The notes under the pieces were generated by a model. The model was not told where the DNA came from. It was given only the letters and a program-made list of their open reading frames with translations, and did not search any database. Position numbers and translations under genes: made by a program. Positions 55,017 through 63,727 of a stretch of 64,000 nucleotides of DNA are shown piece by piece. Position 1 is the first letter of the stretch; each line of letters begins with the position of its first letter. Source of the DNA: DASYTH01 sp036002505 (GTDB lineage Bacteria; Actinomycetota; Actinomycetes; Mycobacteriales; Pseudonocardiaceae); the NCBI RefSeq assembly GCF_036002505.1, contig NZ_DASYTH010000335.1, positions 1-64,000 on the forward strand, read 5' to 3'.

Positions 55017-55582
55017 TTGGCGCGCGTCGCCGCGTGGCCCGGCCGCCAGGGCCAGCGCGCCAGCGGACGCGGGAACCCGCCCACGGCGTACGCGTCCCGG
55101 ATCGCCGATGCCAGGGTGCCGACGGCCAGCGCGGACAGCGCGAGCCGTAGCCAGAGCGGCACGGGCGCCGGATCCCCCACCAGCCCACTCGGGAGCCGCC
55201 ACCAGCCGACGAGCACCGGGATCAGGTTCGCAAGAATCGCGCCGTAGACGATCGCCATGATCGTGTGCGTCGTGCGCTCGCCCGGAAGCAGACCGCCGAA
55301 CGGCTTGCGGACCTGATCCTCGACGATGAAGTCAGCGATGGTGATGCAGATCTCGGCCAGCAGCAGAACGGCGAACACGATCGCCCAGCCCCCGCGCCAC
55401 GAGATCCACGGAAGTGTTCCGAACACGACGACGTAGATGAAGCTGCGCCCGGCATGGAGCACCAGCTCCGGGCGCAGACCGGGCAACTGGGCCGGCAACT
55501 GCCCGCGGATCTCATGGAAATACACCGTGTCGAAGCCGCCCAGCAGCCCCAGCACGGCGAGGAGCCAGAGGACTTCAGCCAT
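55013..55582 (-). CDS. Integral membrane protein
   Basis: 189 residues from ATG 55582 (the frame extends to 55786 in noise). It has five hydrophobic helices. Conserved-looking polar spots are GGFDTVYFHEIRGQLPA after helix 1 and ADFIVEDQVRKPFGGLLPGE between helices, including glutamates and a histidine. The start overlaps the DUF4166 stop by eight bases, and its own stop overlaps the next GTG. It is probably a membrane partner of the DUF4166 protein. Confidence 0.75.
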   Translation of the reverse strand: MAEVLWLLAVLGLLGGFDTVYFHEIRGQLPAQLPGLRPELVLHAGRSFIYVVVFGTLPWISWRGGWAIVFAVLLLAEICITIADFIVEDQVRKPFGGLLPGERTTHTIMAIVYGAILANLIPVLVGWWRLPSGLVGDPAPVPLWLRLALSALAVGTLASAIRDAYAVGGFPRPLARWPWRPGHAATRAK

Positions 55583-56111
55583 CGCTGCTTCCTTCCTCGT
55601 ACACGTACCCGCGGTATGCGACCAGCAGTCCGACCCACGGTATCCAGATCCGGACCGCCACCTCGAAGCCGTCAGCCGTGGCTGTCGCTGTGGCCGCAGA
55701 GTGCGGAGCGAGGGCATCCGGTAGCGGGCTACGCAGACGGCCGACGCGTAACGCGCCGCTGACCGGCGCGATCGTGATCGAGTCATCCGTGACCTGCATC
55801 CGCATCCGCAGTTCGGCTACGCCCGCAGACTCGACGAGCAGGTCACCGTCCCGGCGCTGGCGGCTGTCCAGGTGCCGCCCACCGATCAGCCGGTGCCATG
55901 TCTCGATGCCGTCGTACTCCTCGATCCATACCCGCAACGGTTGGCCCGCTCCTTGCCTCGGGAGCCGCAGGAGCATGCCCAGGCAGCGGCTGAGCAGCGA
56001 AGATCCGCGTACGACGTCGAGCCGCCCCACGCCCACAACCGGACGTTCACCCAGATGGAAACGGTACAGCCAGGTCACGCATCGATAATCACCGCGACCG
56101 ACCGCAGGCAC
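55575..56111 (-). CDS. DUF4166-domain protein
   Basis: 178 residues. The segment GRLDVVRGSSLLSRCLGMLL, followed by VWIEEYDGIETWHRLIGGRH, and the basic to neutral beta-strand series ending in GFEVAVRIWIPWVGLLVAYR match DUF4166. The domain is often fused to saccharopine-dehydrogenase-like oxidoreductases; here it stands alone. The usual N-terminal stretch before the glycine-rich part is short, so the start is uncertain. It is the first gene of the three-gene unit. Confidence 0.7.
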   Translation of the reverse strand: MPAVGRGDYRCVTWLYRFHLGERPVVGVGRLDVVRGSSLLSRCLGMLLRLPRQGAGQPLRVWIEEYDGIETWHRLIGGRHLDSRQRRDGDLLVESAGVAELRMRMQVTDDSITIAPVSGALRVGRLRSPLPDALAPHSAATATATADGFEVAVRIWIPWVGLLVAYRGYVYEEGSSDG

Positions 56112-57031
56112 AACCAGCCCTCAGGCCGGCCTGCCGGGTAGTGGCGGAATTTATGACGCTCAGTCCAAAGCGGACCATAGAACAGCCGCCGCCGAACGTG
56201 CGCTACGTAGCGTCACGGCGAGTGGATACGACGGCCGTCCGGTCGTGCCGAGAAGTATGCGTGTCCGTCCCGGCGCTCAAGAAAGTCGTCGTATGCCGTG
56301 ATCCGAAGTCACGCCGACGTGTACCCGGACTCCTCTTTGTCAGCAACGCCGCCGATCGAGGTAACCGACGTTGGTCCCTGGCTGCCCGCCACGCGGTCGA
56401 CTCGAGGCGAGGCGAGACGGTCGTGCCAGAAACCAAATGGGGCACGTCTCCGCCCGCACGGCGGCGTCGATCAGCCCGCGGCCTGGACCTGCTGCCCAGC
56501 AAGGTCGATTCCGGCGCGAAGGCGGCGGCCCACCGCGGCCCTTCCCGGCCCCCGCGGCGACACGCTGTGTAACCAGCCCCACTCGTGATCCGGACTGATC
56601 CGCGTTGCGCTGGACACAGCTGCGAACCCCGGACCAGGCGGCTCCGAAACTGACGAGCACCGTAGGAGCACCATAGGTCCGCAATGGACAGACCTTGAAC
56701 GGCGCCTGACCCGCGTTTTCGCAGGCCAGACGCCATTTAATCTTGCGCGCCCGAAGGGACTCGAACCTCTAACCTTCTGATCCATAGTCAGATGCCTAGT
56801 AGTCACGGGTCCACTTACTCGTACGTACTGTAATGCATCCCTCAGTCCGCCGGGAAAGCTCTTTGTATGCCCTGGTCCGCGCCGTGCACTCAATCGGTGA
56901 CGACGGCTCGAAGGGCGCTCTGGGCCGTTGTGCTGGATCAGTTCGGTTCGTACTCGTTCGGTTCGCGACATCCGAGCACTACCGGAGCACCACGGGCTCG
57001 ACGCGCCGCCCGCTGGTCGCCGTGACCATCG
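56112..57031. other. 920-base gene-poor gap with a tRNA fragment
   Basis: Open frames on both strands are low-complexity and overlap each other. The only recognisable element is a tRNA-Arg 3' half (56746-56795). Two 7-bp copies of gagcacc stand 4 bases apart at about 56658-56675. This is a plausible island or deletion boundary. Confidence 0.5.
56746..56795 (-). tRNA. 3' fragment of a tRNA-Arg-like gene (possible att site)
   Basis: On the minus strand the sequence holds an anticodon arm TCTGA-CTATGGA-TCAGA. A variable loop, T arm AGAGG-TTCGAGT-CCCTT, acceptor CGGGCGC and discriminator G follow. It is nearly the 3' half of actinobacterial tRNA-Arg (usual loop CTACGGA, anticodon ACG); here the anticodon is ATG and one T-stem pair is broken. 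The D arm and the 5' acceptor are absent: homology stops at 56795. Integrating elements leave exactly such 3' halves as attachment sites. Confidence 0.65.
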
Positions 57032-57250
57032 TCAGCGCAGTGCAGGACTGAGGTCGACGTTGTCGCGGAACAGGATGCCCGGGTCGTAGCGGCGTTTGAG
57101 GTCGGCGAGGCGGTGCAGGGTGTCGGCCGGGTACGCCTCGTGGAGCCGTTCGGGGCGGGTGTCGGTCTCGAAGCTGACGTACAGGCCGCGCAAGTGCGTG
57201 CGCAGCTGGTCCCACTGCTGGTCGAGCCGGACGGGGTCGGTGCCCATCAG
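57032..57250 (-). pseudogene. C-terminal (BBE) fragment of an FAD-linked oxidase
   Basis: Minus-strand codons read GLYVSFETDTRPERLHEAYP, then TLHRLADLKRRYDPGILFRD, N. That is the berberine-bridge-enzyme C-terminal pattern (the LKxxYDPxNLFRxN ending). The FAD-binding domain is missing; upstream of about 57250 homology ends. It is a 3' remnant. Confidence 0.65.
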
Positions 57251-57363
57251 GCATGGGATGCGCGCCACGTCTTGACTCGCTCTGGTGGGGATAGCCCGAG
57301 GAGCCGTTCCAGGAGGTGGAGTTGGCCCGGCCGCGCGCGGCGAGTAGTACCTCGTCGACACGC

Positions 57364-57486
57364 CCGGGCGGTGCGGGCCCCTGCTCGGAGATCTACCCCA
57401 ACCGAGGCCCGGACTACGGCAAGGAGGGCGGTCCGGAAATCGACGAGGACCGCTATGTGGAGTTGTAGAACCTCGTCTCCATGCAG
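57364..57486 (+). pseudogene. Internal fragment of an alanyl-tRNA synthetase-like gene
   Basis: The plus frame reads GGAGPCSEIYPNRGPDYGKE, GGPEIDEDRYVEL, then a TAG stop (57466-57468), then NLVSMQ. In AlaRS the matching core is GPxGPCSEIxxDRG, VDEDRYLEIWNLVFMQ, so the stop replaces the tryptophan codon TGG. About 40 residues of the class II aminoacylation domain remain. The rest of the gene is absent on both sides. Confidence 0.7.
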
Positions 57487-57667
57487 CGACGTGCGCGAAG
57501 GCACGCGCCTCGACGTCGCGCTGTGATGGAGTATCATGGCGAGCGGCGTTCCGGGCGCCTCTAGGTCCGCAGGCAGGGCTGCAAGCTCACCGGTTTCCCA
57601 GGCAAGATCAACGGCCAGTCTTTCCTGCCCGATGTAGCGGACCCGCGGGCGTGAGGGAAGGGCTGCC

Positions 57668-59194
57668 ATGCCCGATGGGTCGCGTTCGCTGCCTGATCGG
57701 CCAAGCCTGCGGTACCTGAAGCTCGAGGCGAAACGCCGCCTGGCCGCTGGCGAGTTCTCCGCGCTGCATGACGCGCAGGCGGCCATCGCCCGGGAGCATG
57801 GCCAGCCGAGCTGGGCCGCCCTCAAGCAGCTCATCTGCGGCCAGCCCGAGCAGGAAAGCCAAGCGCTGGCGCAGCTGAGATGGGTGATCGGCCGTTTCCG
57901 GGACGCCGGTGAGCCGTCCTGGACGCGCCCGGGTGATGACGAGATGCGCCGGCATGTCGGCGGCCCGGTGCTGGCCGAGACTCCGGCGAGCGAGCTGGTC
58001 GCGACGATCATCCCGATGGCCCCGCTGCTGCGCGAGGAACTCGCCGTCATGGCCCAGGCGCCGCTGTCCGCCAGCGTCCAGATCGGCGACCTACGGGTCG
58101 ACGCGACAGTCGAAGCCGAGCCGCCCCACCGGCTCACGGAGCTGCGGGCGATTCCGCTGACAAAGCGGATCACCGACGCTCGCGTGACGTCACCGCCGCC
58201 GGCCCGCAGCCGCGGCGAGGTTCCCGCTGAAGTGGCCGGGATGGCAGCCGAGGCCTTCGCCGAGCTGGGCCTGGCCGGCCTGGTCCTCGCCGGCGGTGGC
58301 CCGGATTCCCCGGTGTGGGTGCTCGCGACGGGCTGGGCGGACCTGGACCAGGGCGAGGTCCTTGATACCGGTCACCGGCTCCCGGCGCCCGGCATCACCG
58401 CGCTGGTCACCGCGACCGCCGTGCTGCGGCTGGTCGCCGACGGCCGGATCGGCCTCGATACCCCCGCCAACAACCAACTGCGCACGGTGAGCCTGACCGA
58501 CGATGCCATCACGGTCCGGGAACTGCTCAGCCACACCGCCGGAGTGGACAGCCCTCGGCTCGCCGAGCTGTTCGCCGACAGCGTCCCGGACCTGGCGACG
58601 CTGACCGGCCCGGTGATCGCCTGCAGCGGCACGCGCGGGGTCGTCCGGCCCAGCAACGGCGGCTACGCCGTGCTCGGGCAGCTGGTCGCCGATGTCACCG
58701 GATCACCGTACCCGGAGGCGGTCACCCGCCTCGTGTTGGAACCGCTCGGGATGAGCGGCTCGTCGTTTCCCACCCGCTCGGCCGACCTCGGCCCCGATGC
58801 GGTCACCGGCTACGACGTGACACCGGAGGGCGCCTTCGTGCCGGCGCCGGCCCGGCTCTGCACCGTTCCCGCCGTTGGCGGGCTGTGGGCGACCGCGGCC
58901 GACCTGGTACGCCTAGGAGCCGGATGGTCGTCGCTGCTGCCCGCGGCACTCGCGCGTGAGGCCCTCAACCCGCAAACACCGCCCACACCCGGCGCACGTC
59001 GGGCGGGTATGGGCTGGCTGATCAGCCCCCGCGGCGACGTCGCCGCTCACGGTGGGGCCGGCGGTGGGGCCACCGCGTCCCTGCTCGTGCGTGTCCGCGA
59101 CAACCAGGTTCACCTGACCCTGACGACCAAGTCGACACCGCTCGACGCCATCAACAATCGCGTGCTGCGTTCCTGGACCAACCCACCGCAATAA
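57668..59194 (+). CDS. Beta-lactamase-fold protein lacking catalytic residues
   Basis: 508 residues. A short N-terminal part resembles the actinobacterial helical motif SLRYLKLEAKRRLAAGEF..HDAQAAIAREHGQPSWAALK seen before several enzymes. The C-terminal half (about 185-508) has the class C beta-lactamase/serine hydrolase fold: LVADGRIGLDTPA, LLSHTAGV, YAVLGQLVADVTG, LVLEPLGMSGSSF, AHGGAGGG. At the SxxK position the sequence is PGITA (Gly242, Ala245), and the YxN tyrosine is Pro328. It cannot act by the usual mechanism. It lies 16 bases before an intact homologue. Confidence 0.8.
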   Translation: MPDGSRSLPDRPSLRYLKLEAKRRLAAGEFSALHDAQAAIAREHGQPSWAALKQLICGQPEQESQALAQLRWVIGRFRDAGEPSWTRPGDDEMRRHVGGPVLAETPASELVATIIPMAPLLREELAVMAQAPLSASVQIGDLRVDATVEAEPPHRLTELRAIPLTKRITDARVTSPPPARSRGEVPAEVAGMAAEAFAELGLAGLVLAGGGPDSPVWVLATGWADLDQGEVLDTGHRLPAPGITALVTATAVLRLVADGRIGLDTPANNQLRTVSLTDDAITVRELLSHTAGVDSPRLAELFADSVPDLATLTGPVIACSGTRGVVRPSNGGYAVLGQLVADVTGSPYPEAVTRLVLEPLGMSGSSFPTRSADLGPDAVTGYDVTPEGAFVPAPARLCTVPAVGGLWATAADLVRLGAGWSSLLPAALAREALNPQTPPTPGARRAGMGWLISPRGDVAAHGGAGGGATASLLVRVRDNQVHLTLTTKSTPLDAINNRVLRSWTNPPQ

Positions 59195-59210
59195 AGAGGG
59201 GAAGAAGCAC

Positions 59211-60800
59211 ATGCACCAGCCCTCCGTGACCCGGCGCACGCTCCTTCGCGCGACCTCGGCGTCCGCAGCGGCGGCGGCGACCGCCTCGGCCCTTGGCTCG
59301 CCGGCGCTGGCCGCGTCGGCGCGGCCTGCTGCGCCGCCCGCGTTCGCGCCTGAGCGCGGCCGGCCGTTCCGCGAATTGGACCAGAAGATTCGCACCGGCA
59401 TGGTCCGGTACGGCATCCCCGGCGTGGCCGTGGGCGTGCTCTACCGGAGAACGGAGTACATCAAGGGGTACGGCGTCACCAACGTCGACTACCCGGTACC
59501 CGTCGACGGCGACACCCTGTTCCGGATCGGATCCACCACCAAGACGTTCACCGGTACCACCGTGATGCGCCTGGTGGAGCAGGGCCGGCTCGCCCTCGAC
59601 GCCCCGGTGCAAACGTACCTGCCTGATCTGCGTACCGCGGACCCGTCGGTCGCGGCACGGGTCACCGTCCGCCACCTGCTCAACCACACCGCCGGCTGGC
59701 TGGGTGACGACTTCCAGGACACCGGCGAGGGCGACGACGCCACGACCCGGTACGCCGCGGGCATCGCCCGGCTTCCCCAGCTGACCCCACCCGGTGAGGT
59801 GTTCAGCTACAACAACGCCGCCGTGGCGCTGGCCGGCCGCCTGATCGAGGCGGTCACCGGCCAGCCGTACGAGAAGACCGTCCGGGCACTGCTGATCGAT
59901 CCACTGGGGCTGGCGCACACCCGGTTCTTCACCGACGAGATCATCGGCTTCAACGTGGCCGCCTCCCACAACCTTGTCGACGGCAAGCCGGTCGTCGAGC
60001 CAGCGTTCTTCCAGGTGTGGCGCAGCCTGCACCCCGCCGGTGGCCTGATCTCCAGCGTCCGCGATCAGCTGCGGTACGCCCGCTTCCACCTCGGTGACGG
60101 GACCATACCCGGCAGCGACACCCGCCTGCTCACCCAGCAGTCCCTGCTCGCGATGCGCTCACAGCCGGGACCGGGCGGCACCCTGTTCGTCGAGCTCGAC
60201 GGCGTAGGCGTCACCTGGACCCTGCGCCCGAGCGCCGAACGCGTACGCATCGTGCAGCACGGCGGGGACTGGCCCGGCCAGCACTCCGGCTTCCTGATGG
60301 TGCCCGACCGTGGCTTCGCGTTCACCATGCTCACCAACTCCGAAGGCGGCGCCAGCCTGGCCGCCGAACTGTTCGCCGACGACTGGGCGCTGCGGCGCTT
60401 CGCCGGGATCAGCAACCTCCCCGCCGTGCCGCGCGTACTCACCGCGCAGGAACTGGCCCCGTACGAGGGCCGCTACCTCCAACTCGCGGTCGGCCCGGCC
60501 GGAGATCTCGAAGCGTTGGAGTTCGAGCTGACCGCCGACAACGGCCAACTCGTCGGCAGGTTCGGCGGGGCGGTCGGGCTGCGCCTGGCCTTCTACCGCC
60601 CCGACTACAAGCTCGTCCTCACCGCCGCCGGCGCGAACACCGCTACCCGGGCCAACTTCGTCCGCGGGACCGACGGCCACGTGGACTGGCTACGCCTCGG
60701 CGGCCGGCTGATACAGCACGAACCGGCCGGCGCGCCGAGCCGGGCGAGTCGCCAGCCGCCATTCGACATCCTCCGGCCGTGGCTGCTCGCCACGACATGA
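59211..60800 (+). CDS. Exported serine hydrolase (class C beta-lactamase-like)
   Basis: 529 residues with a Tat-type signal (TRRTLLRATSASAA..) and cleavage near ALA. The catalytic set is intact: Ser108 and Lys111 (GSTTK), Tyr200-Asn202 (SYNN) and the HGG motif (VQHGGDWPG). It could be a D-aminopeptidase, esterase or penicillin-recognising enzyme on the cell surface. It follows the residue-less homologue with a 16-base gap. A C-terminal beta domain of about 100 residues (LAPYEGRYLQLAVGPAGD) is like those in lipocalin-linked family members. Confidence 0.9.
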   Translation: MHQPSVTRRTLLRATSASAAAAATASALGSPALAASARPAAPPAFAPERGRPFRELDQKIRTGMVRYGIPGVAVGVLYRRTEYIKGYGVTNVDYPVPVDGDTLFRIGSTTKTFTGTTVMRLVEQGRLALDAPVQTYLPDLRTADPSVAARVTVRHLLNHTAGWLGDDFQDTGEGDDATTRYAAGIARLPQLTPPGEVFSYNNAAVALAGRLIEAVTGQPYEKTVRALLIDPLGLAHTRFFTDEIIGFNVAASHNLVDGKPVVEPAFFQVWRSLHPAGGLISSVRDQLRYARFHLGDGTIPGSDTRLLTQQSLLAMRSQPGPGGTLFVELDGVGVTWTLRPSAERVRIVQHGGDWPGQHSGFLMVPDRGFAFTMLTNSEGGASLAAELFADDWALRRFAGISNLPAVPRVLTAQELAPYEGRYLQLAVGPAGDLEALEFELTADNGQLVGRFGGAVGLRLAFYRPDYKLVLTAAGANTATRANFVRGTDGHVDWLRLGGRLIQHEPAGAPSRASRQPPFDILRPWLLATT

Positions 60801-60955
60801 GCCGCCGACCGTGCGCCAGGTTGTCCGGCCCGGCAAAGGCGCCGGCCCGACCATTCCGGCTCGTCCGCATCCGCGACAGCGAGGTCCCCTCACCATTAAC
60901 GACCGCCCGCTGCATTCGCCGGCGAACCCGACCTACTGACGAGAAGAGGAAGCAC

Positions 60956-61444
60956 ATGTACCAGCCCTACCCCGGCGAAGCCCGGGTGCCCGAGGTGCCG
61001 CGGCCGCCCGCCCCGGCCTGCGTCCGTAACGCCGTCAAGCTCATGTACGCCGGCGCGGTCGCGAGCCTCATCGGCATCGTCGTTGACGTCAGCACCCTGA
61101 ACGCCACGAAGAGCGCTATGAACAACCGTTTCCCGAACCTGACGCCGGACCAGGTCACCGCGCAGGAGCTTCCGTTGATCGTGGGCTGGATCGTCGGCGG
61201 CTTGGTCGGCATCGCCCTGTGGATCATCATCGCTCAGGCGAGCCTGCGCGGCAGGAACTGGGCCCGGATCACCGGAACCGTGCTGTTCGGTATCGCCACC
61301 GTGGAGGCGTTCGGCAGCCTCCTCGTGCCCGAGGCCGCCCTGGTGAAGGTCTTCTGGTTTGTCGTCTGGCTGATCGGCGTGGCTGCGGTCGTGTACTTGT
61401 GGCAGCGCAGCTCGAGCGCCTTCTTCACGGGAACACGGCCATGA
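60956..61444 (+). CDS. Four-helix membrane protein preceding an ABC exporter
   Basis: 162 residues from ATG 60956 (ribosome site agaggaag). It has four hydrophobic stretches and a proline-rich N-terminus (MYQPYPGEARVPEVPRPPAP). The family is not recognised for certain. Its stop overlaps the ATPase ATG (ATGA). The same order, membrane protein then ATPase then permease, is seen at 39671-41887. Confidence 0.8.
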   Translation: MYQPYPGEARVPEVPRPPAPACVRNAVKLMYAGAVASLIGIVVDVSTLNATKSAMNNRFPNLTPDQVTAQELPLIVGWIVGGLVGIALWIIIAQASLRGRNWARITGTVLFGIATVEAFGSLLVPEAALVKVFWFVVWLIGVAAVVYLWQRSSSAFFTGTRP

Positions 61445-62367
61445 TCGAGGTGGACCGGCTGTGCAAGCGTTTCGGCCCGGTCAGCGCGGTGGACGGCCTG
61501 AGCTTCACCGTCCGCCCCGGCCACGTGACCGGCTTTCTCGGCCCGAACGGCGCCGGCAAGACCACCACGATGCGGCTCATCCTGGGCCTGTACACCCCCA
61601 CATCGGGTACGTCGCTGGTCAACGGCCATCGGTACCGGGAGCTGGTCCGCCCGCTGCACCAGGTCGGTGCGCTACTGGACGCCACCGCCGTCCACCCCGG
61701 ACGCACCGCCCACCGCCACCTGCTGTCGATCGCGCAGAGCAACGGGATCGGCCGGCGCCGCGTCACGGAGGTGCTGCAGTTGACCGGGCTGGACACCGTG
61801 GCACGCCGCCGCGCCGGAGGCTTCTCACTGGGCATGAAGCAGCGGCTCGGCATCGCCACCGCACTGCTCGGCGACCCCCCGGTCCTGATATTCGACGAAC
61901 CAGCGGGCGGCCTCGACGCCGAAGGCATCCAGTGGATCCGCCAACTGTTCAAGACGCTGGCCGCCGAAGGCCGCACCGTCTTCGTATCCAGCCACCTGAT
62001 GAGCGAGATGGCGCTGACCGCCGACCGCCTGATCATCATCGGGCGCGGCCGACTGCTCACCGACACGCCCACGGAACAGTTCATCGAGTCCAGTACCCGC
62101 GCTGACGTACTGGTGCGATCCCCGCGGGCGGGCGACCTCGCCGGGCTGCTCACCGCGTCCGGCGGCGGTGTCGTACCGGACGCCGATGGCGGCCTCGCCG
62201 TGACCGGCCTCGACGCACCAGCGATCGGGGACCTTGCCGCCGAACACGGCATCGCCGTGCACGAACTAGTGCCGCGGCACGCCTCCCTCGAGCAGGCCTA
62301 CCTGGACATCACCCGCGACAGCGTCGAGTACCGCGCCGCGCACCCCGAGCAAGGACAGGAGATCTGA
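61441..62367 (+). CDS. ABC exporter ATPase with C-terminal extension
   Basis: 308 residues. Walker A GPNGAGKTT, signature FSLGMKQRLG, Walker B VLIFDEPAGGLDAEG and an H-loop (VSSHLMSE) are complete. After the ATPase fold, residues 215-308 form an accessory domain (VLVRSPRAGDLAGLL..LEQAYLDIT) typical of antibiotic-exporter ATPases. It pairs with the ABC-2 permease encoded 3 bases on. It is a paralogue of the gene at 40468, with the same conserved start MIEV and HPGR region. Confidence 0.92.
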   Translation: MIEVDRLCKRFGPVSAVDGLSFTVRPGHVTGFLGPNGAGKTTTMRLILGLYTPTSGTSLVNGHRYRELVRPLHQVGALLDATAVHPGRTAHRHLLSIAQSNGIGRRRVTEVLQLTGLDTVARRRAGGFSLGMKQRLGIATALLGDPPVLIFDEPAGGLDAEGIQWIRQLFKTLAAEGRTVFVSSHLMSEMALTADRLIIIGRGRLLTDTPTEQFIESSTRADVLVRSPRAGDLAGLLTASGGGVVPDADGGLAVTGLDAPAIGDLAAEHGIAVHELVPRHASLEQAYLDITRDSVEYRAAHPEQGQEI

Positions 62368-62370
62368 CCA

Positions 62371-63180
62371 GTGACCACAATGGACATCCGGCCAACAGAA
62401 GCGGCCGTGCCGTCAGCTGCCGTTCGTGCCCGGGACGTACTCACCTCGGAGTGGACCAAGCTGCGCTCGGTCCGCTCCACATACTGGACGTTACTCGTCG
62501 CCATCGTCACAACCGTCGGACTCAGCGCCATCGTCGCGGTCGCCTTCGCCACCCCACCCCCCGACCACCGACCACCGATCGACCCGCTCCTGCCGAGCTT
62601 CGCCAGCCTGGAGTATGCCGTACTCGCCGTCGGCGTCCTGGGCGTGCTGACGTTCACCTCCGAACACACCACCGGGCTGATCCGCACCACCTTCACCGCG
62701 GTACCCCGACGCCGGGCGGTACTCGCCGCCAAAGCGGTCGTCGCCGGCACCGTCACCCTCGTCGTCGGCGAACTGGTCTCCTTCGCGTCGTTCCTCCTCG
62801 CCCAGGCGATCCTGTCCGGAAACCACCTCGGCGTATCCCTGTCCCACCCCGGCGTACCCGGAGCCGTGCTGGCCGACGGCATCCTGCTGTCCGTATGCAC
62901 CCTCATGGGTCTCGGACTCGGCGCGATCATCCGGCACACCGCGGCCGCGGTGGCAGTACTGGCCGGACTGATCTACCTCTCCGCCATCCTCGGCTTACTG
63001 CCGGCCCCATGGAACGACCGGATCGGCAGGTTCACCCTGTTCTACGCCGCCCAGCAGGTGGTGGCCCTCCACCCCCGGGCCAACCTGTTCTCCCCGGCCC
63101 TGTCCATGCTGGTCCTCATCGCCTGGCCAGCCGCCGCCCTCCTGGGCGCCGCCGTCCTGATCACCCGCCGGGACACGTGA
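62371..63180 (+). CDS. ABC-2 type exporter permease
   Basis: 269 residues from GTG 62371. Six membrane helices, with the ABC-2 start LTSEWTKLRSVRSTYWTLLV and the EHTTGLIRTTFTAVPRR loop. It is homologous to the permease at 39671. No response regulator or kinase lies beside this copy, so its control differs. The small hairpin ACCCC-TC-GGGGT after the stop is too short to call a terminator. Confidence 0.9.
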   Translation: MTTMDIRPTEAAVPSAAVRARDVLTSEWTKLRSVRSTYWTLLVAIVTTVGLSAIVAVAFATPPPDHRPPIDPLLPSFASLEYAVLAVGVLGVLTFTSEHTTGLIRTTFTAVPRRRAVLAAKAVVAGTVTLVVGELVSFASFLLAQAILSGNHLGVSLSHPGVPGAVLADGILLSVCTLMGLGLGAIIRHTAAAVAVLAGLIYLSAILGLLPAPWNDRIGRFTLFYAAQQVVALHPRANLFSPALSMLVLIAWPAAALLGAAVLITRRDT

Positions 63181-63400
63181 CACCCCTCGGGGTACCCGCC
63201 ACGCCATGACTGAGGTGCATGTCGGATAAGCGGCTCATCATTCCGGTCGAACGCCCTTAGCCCAAGCGATTGGCAGCGAGAGACAATGGATCTACGTCGC
63301 CGCCGGCGCCAGGCCCGGGTACCACCGATCCCAGCCGCCGAGACTAAACCGGGCAGCAGGCCCAACGCGATGCAGATGCGAGATTGTAGGTGACGGTCGG

Positions 63401-63727
63401 ATGCGAGGCATTCCCCCGCTGGTCGGCATAGTTGTGCTCGTCGTCGTAGGCCTGCTTGTCATCTGGGTCATTGTCGTCGCGCGGCGTATCGACTTCAGCG
63501 GCTACCGGGTCGGTCGAGATGTTGTCGTACGCTGCCGCGACGGCCACCTGTTCACAACCACGTGGATTCCCCTAATGTCAATCAAGGCCATTCGCCTCGG
63601 CTGGTTCAGGTTCCAATACTGTCCGGTCGGCAACCACCTCACCCTCGTCGTTCTGGTCAGGGATTCGGACTTGACCAACGAGGAACGGCGGATCGCCGCG
63701 CGATACCACGATGGCGGAATACCCTGA
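63401..63727 (+). CDS. Small membrane-anchored protein
   Basis: 108 residues with one N-terminal transmembrane helix (LVGIVVLVVVGLLVIWVIVV). A small domain with VVRCRDGHLFTTTWIPLMSI, KAIRLGWFRFQYCPVGNH follows, in which two cysteines and two histidines (C-x-x-x-H ... C-x-x-x-x-H) are spaced like a zinc ribbon. It is a familiar type of small actinobacterial protein. The charged C-terminal tail faces the cytosol or outside according to helix orientation. Confidence 0.75.
   Translation: MRGIPPLVGIVVLVVVGLLVIWVIVVARRIDFSGYRVGRDVVVRCRDGHLFTTTWIPLMSIKAIRLGWFRFQYCPVGNHLTLVVLVRDSDLTNEERRIAARYHDGGIP

Noticed and set aside
56141..56572. 143-codon plus frame in the tRNA-fragment gap
   Set aside because: Arginine-rich, overlapped by equally long frames on both strands, no ribosome site.
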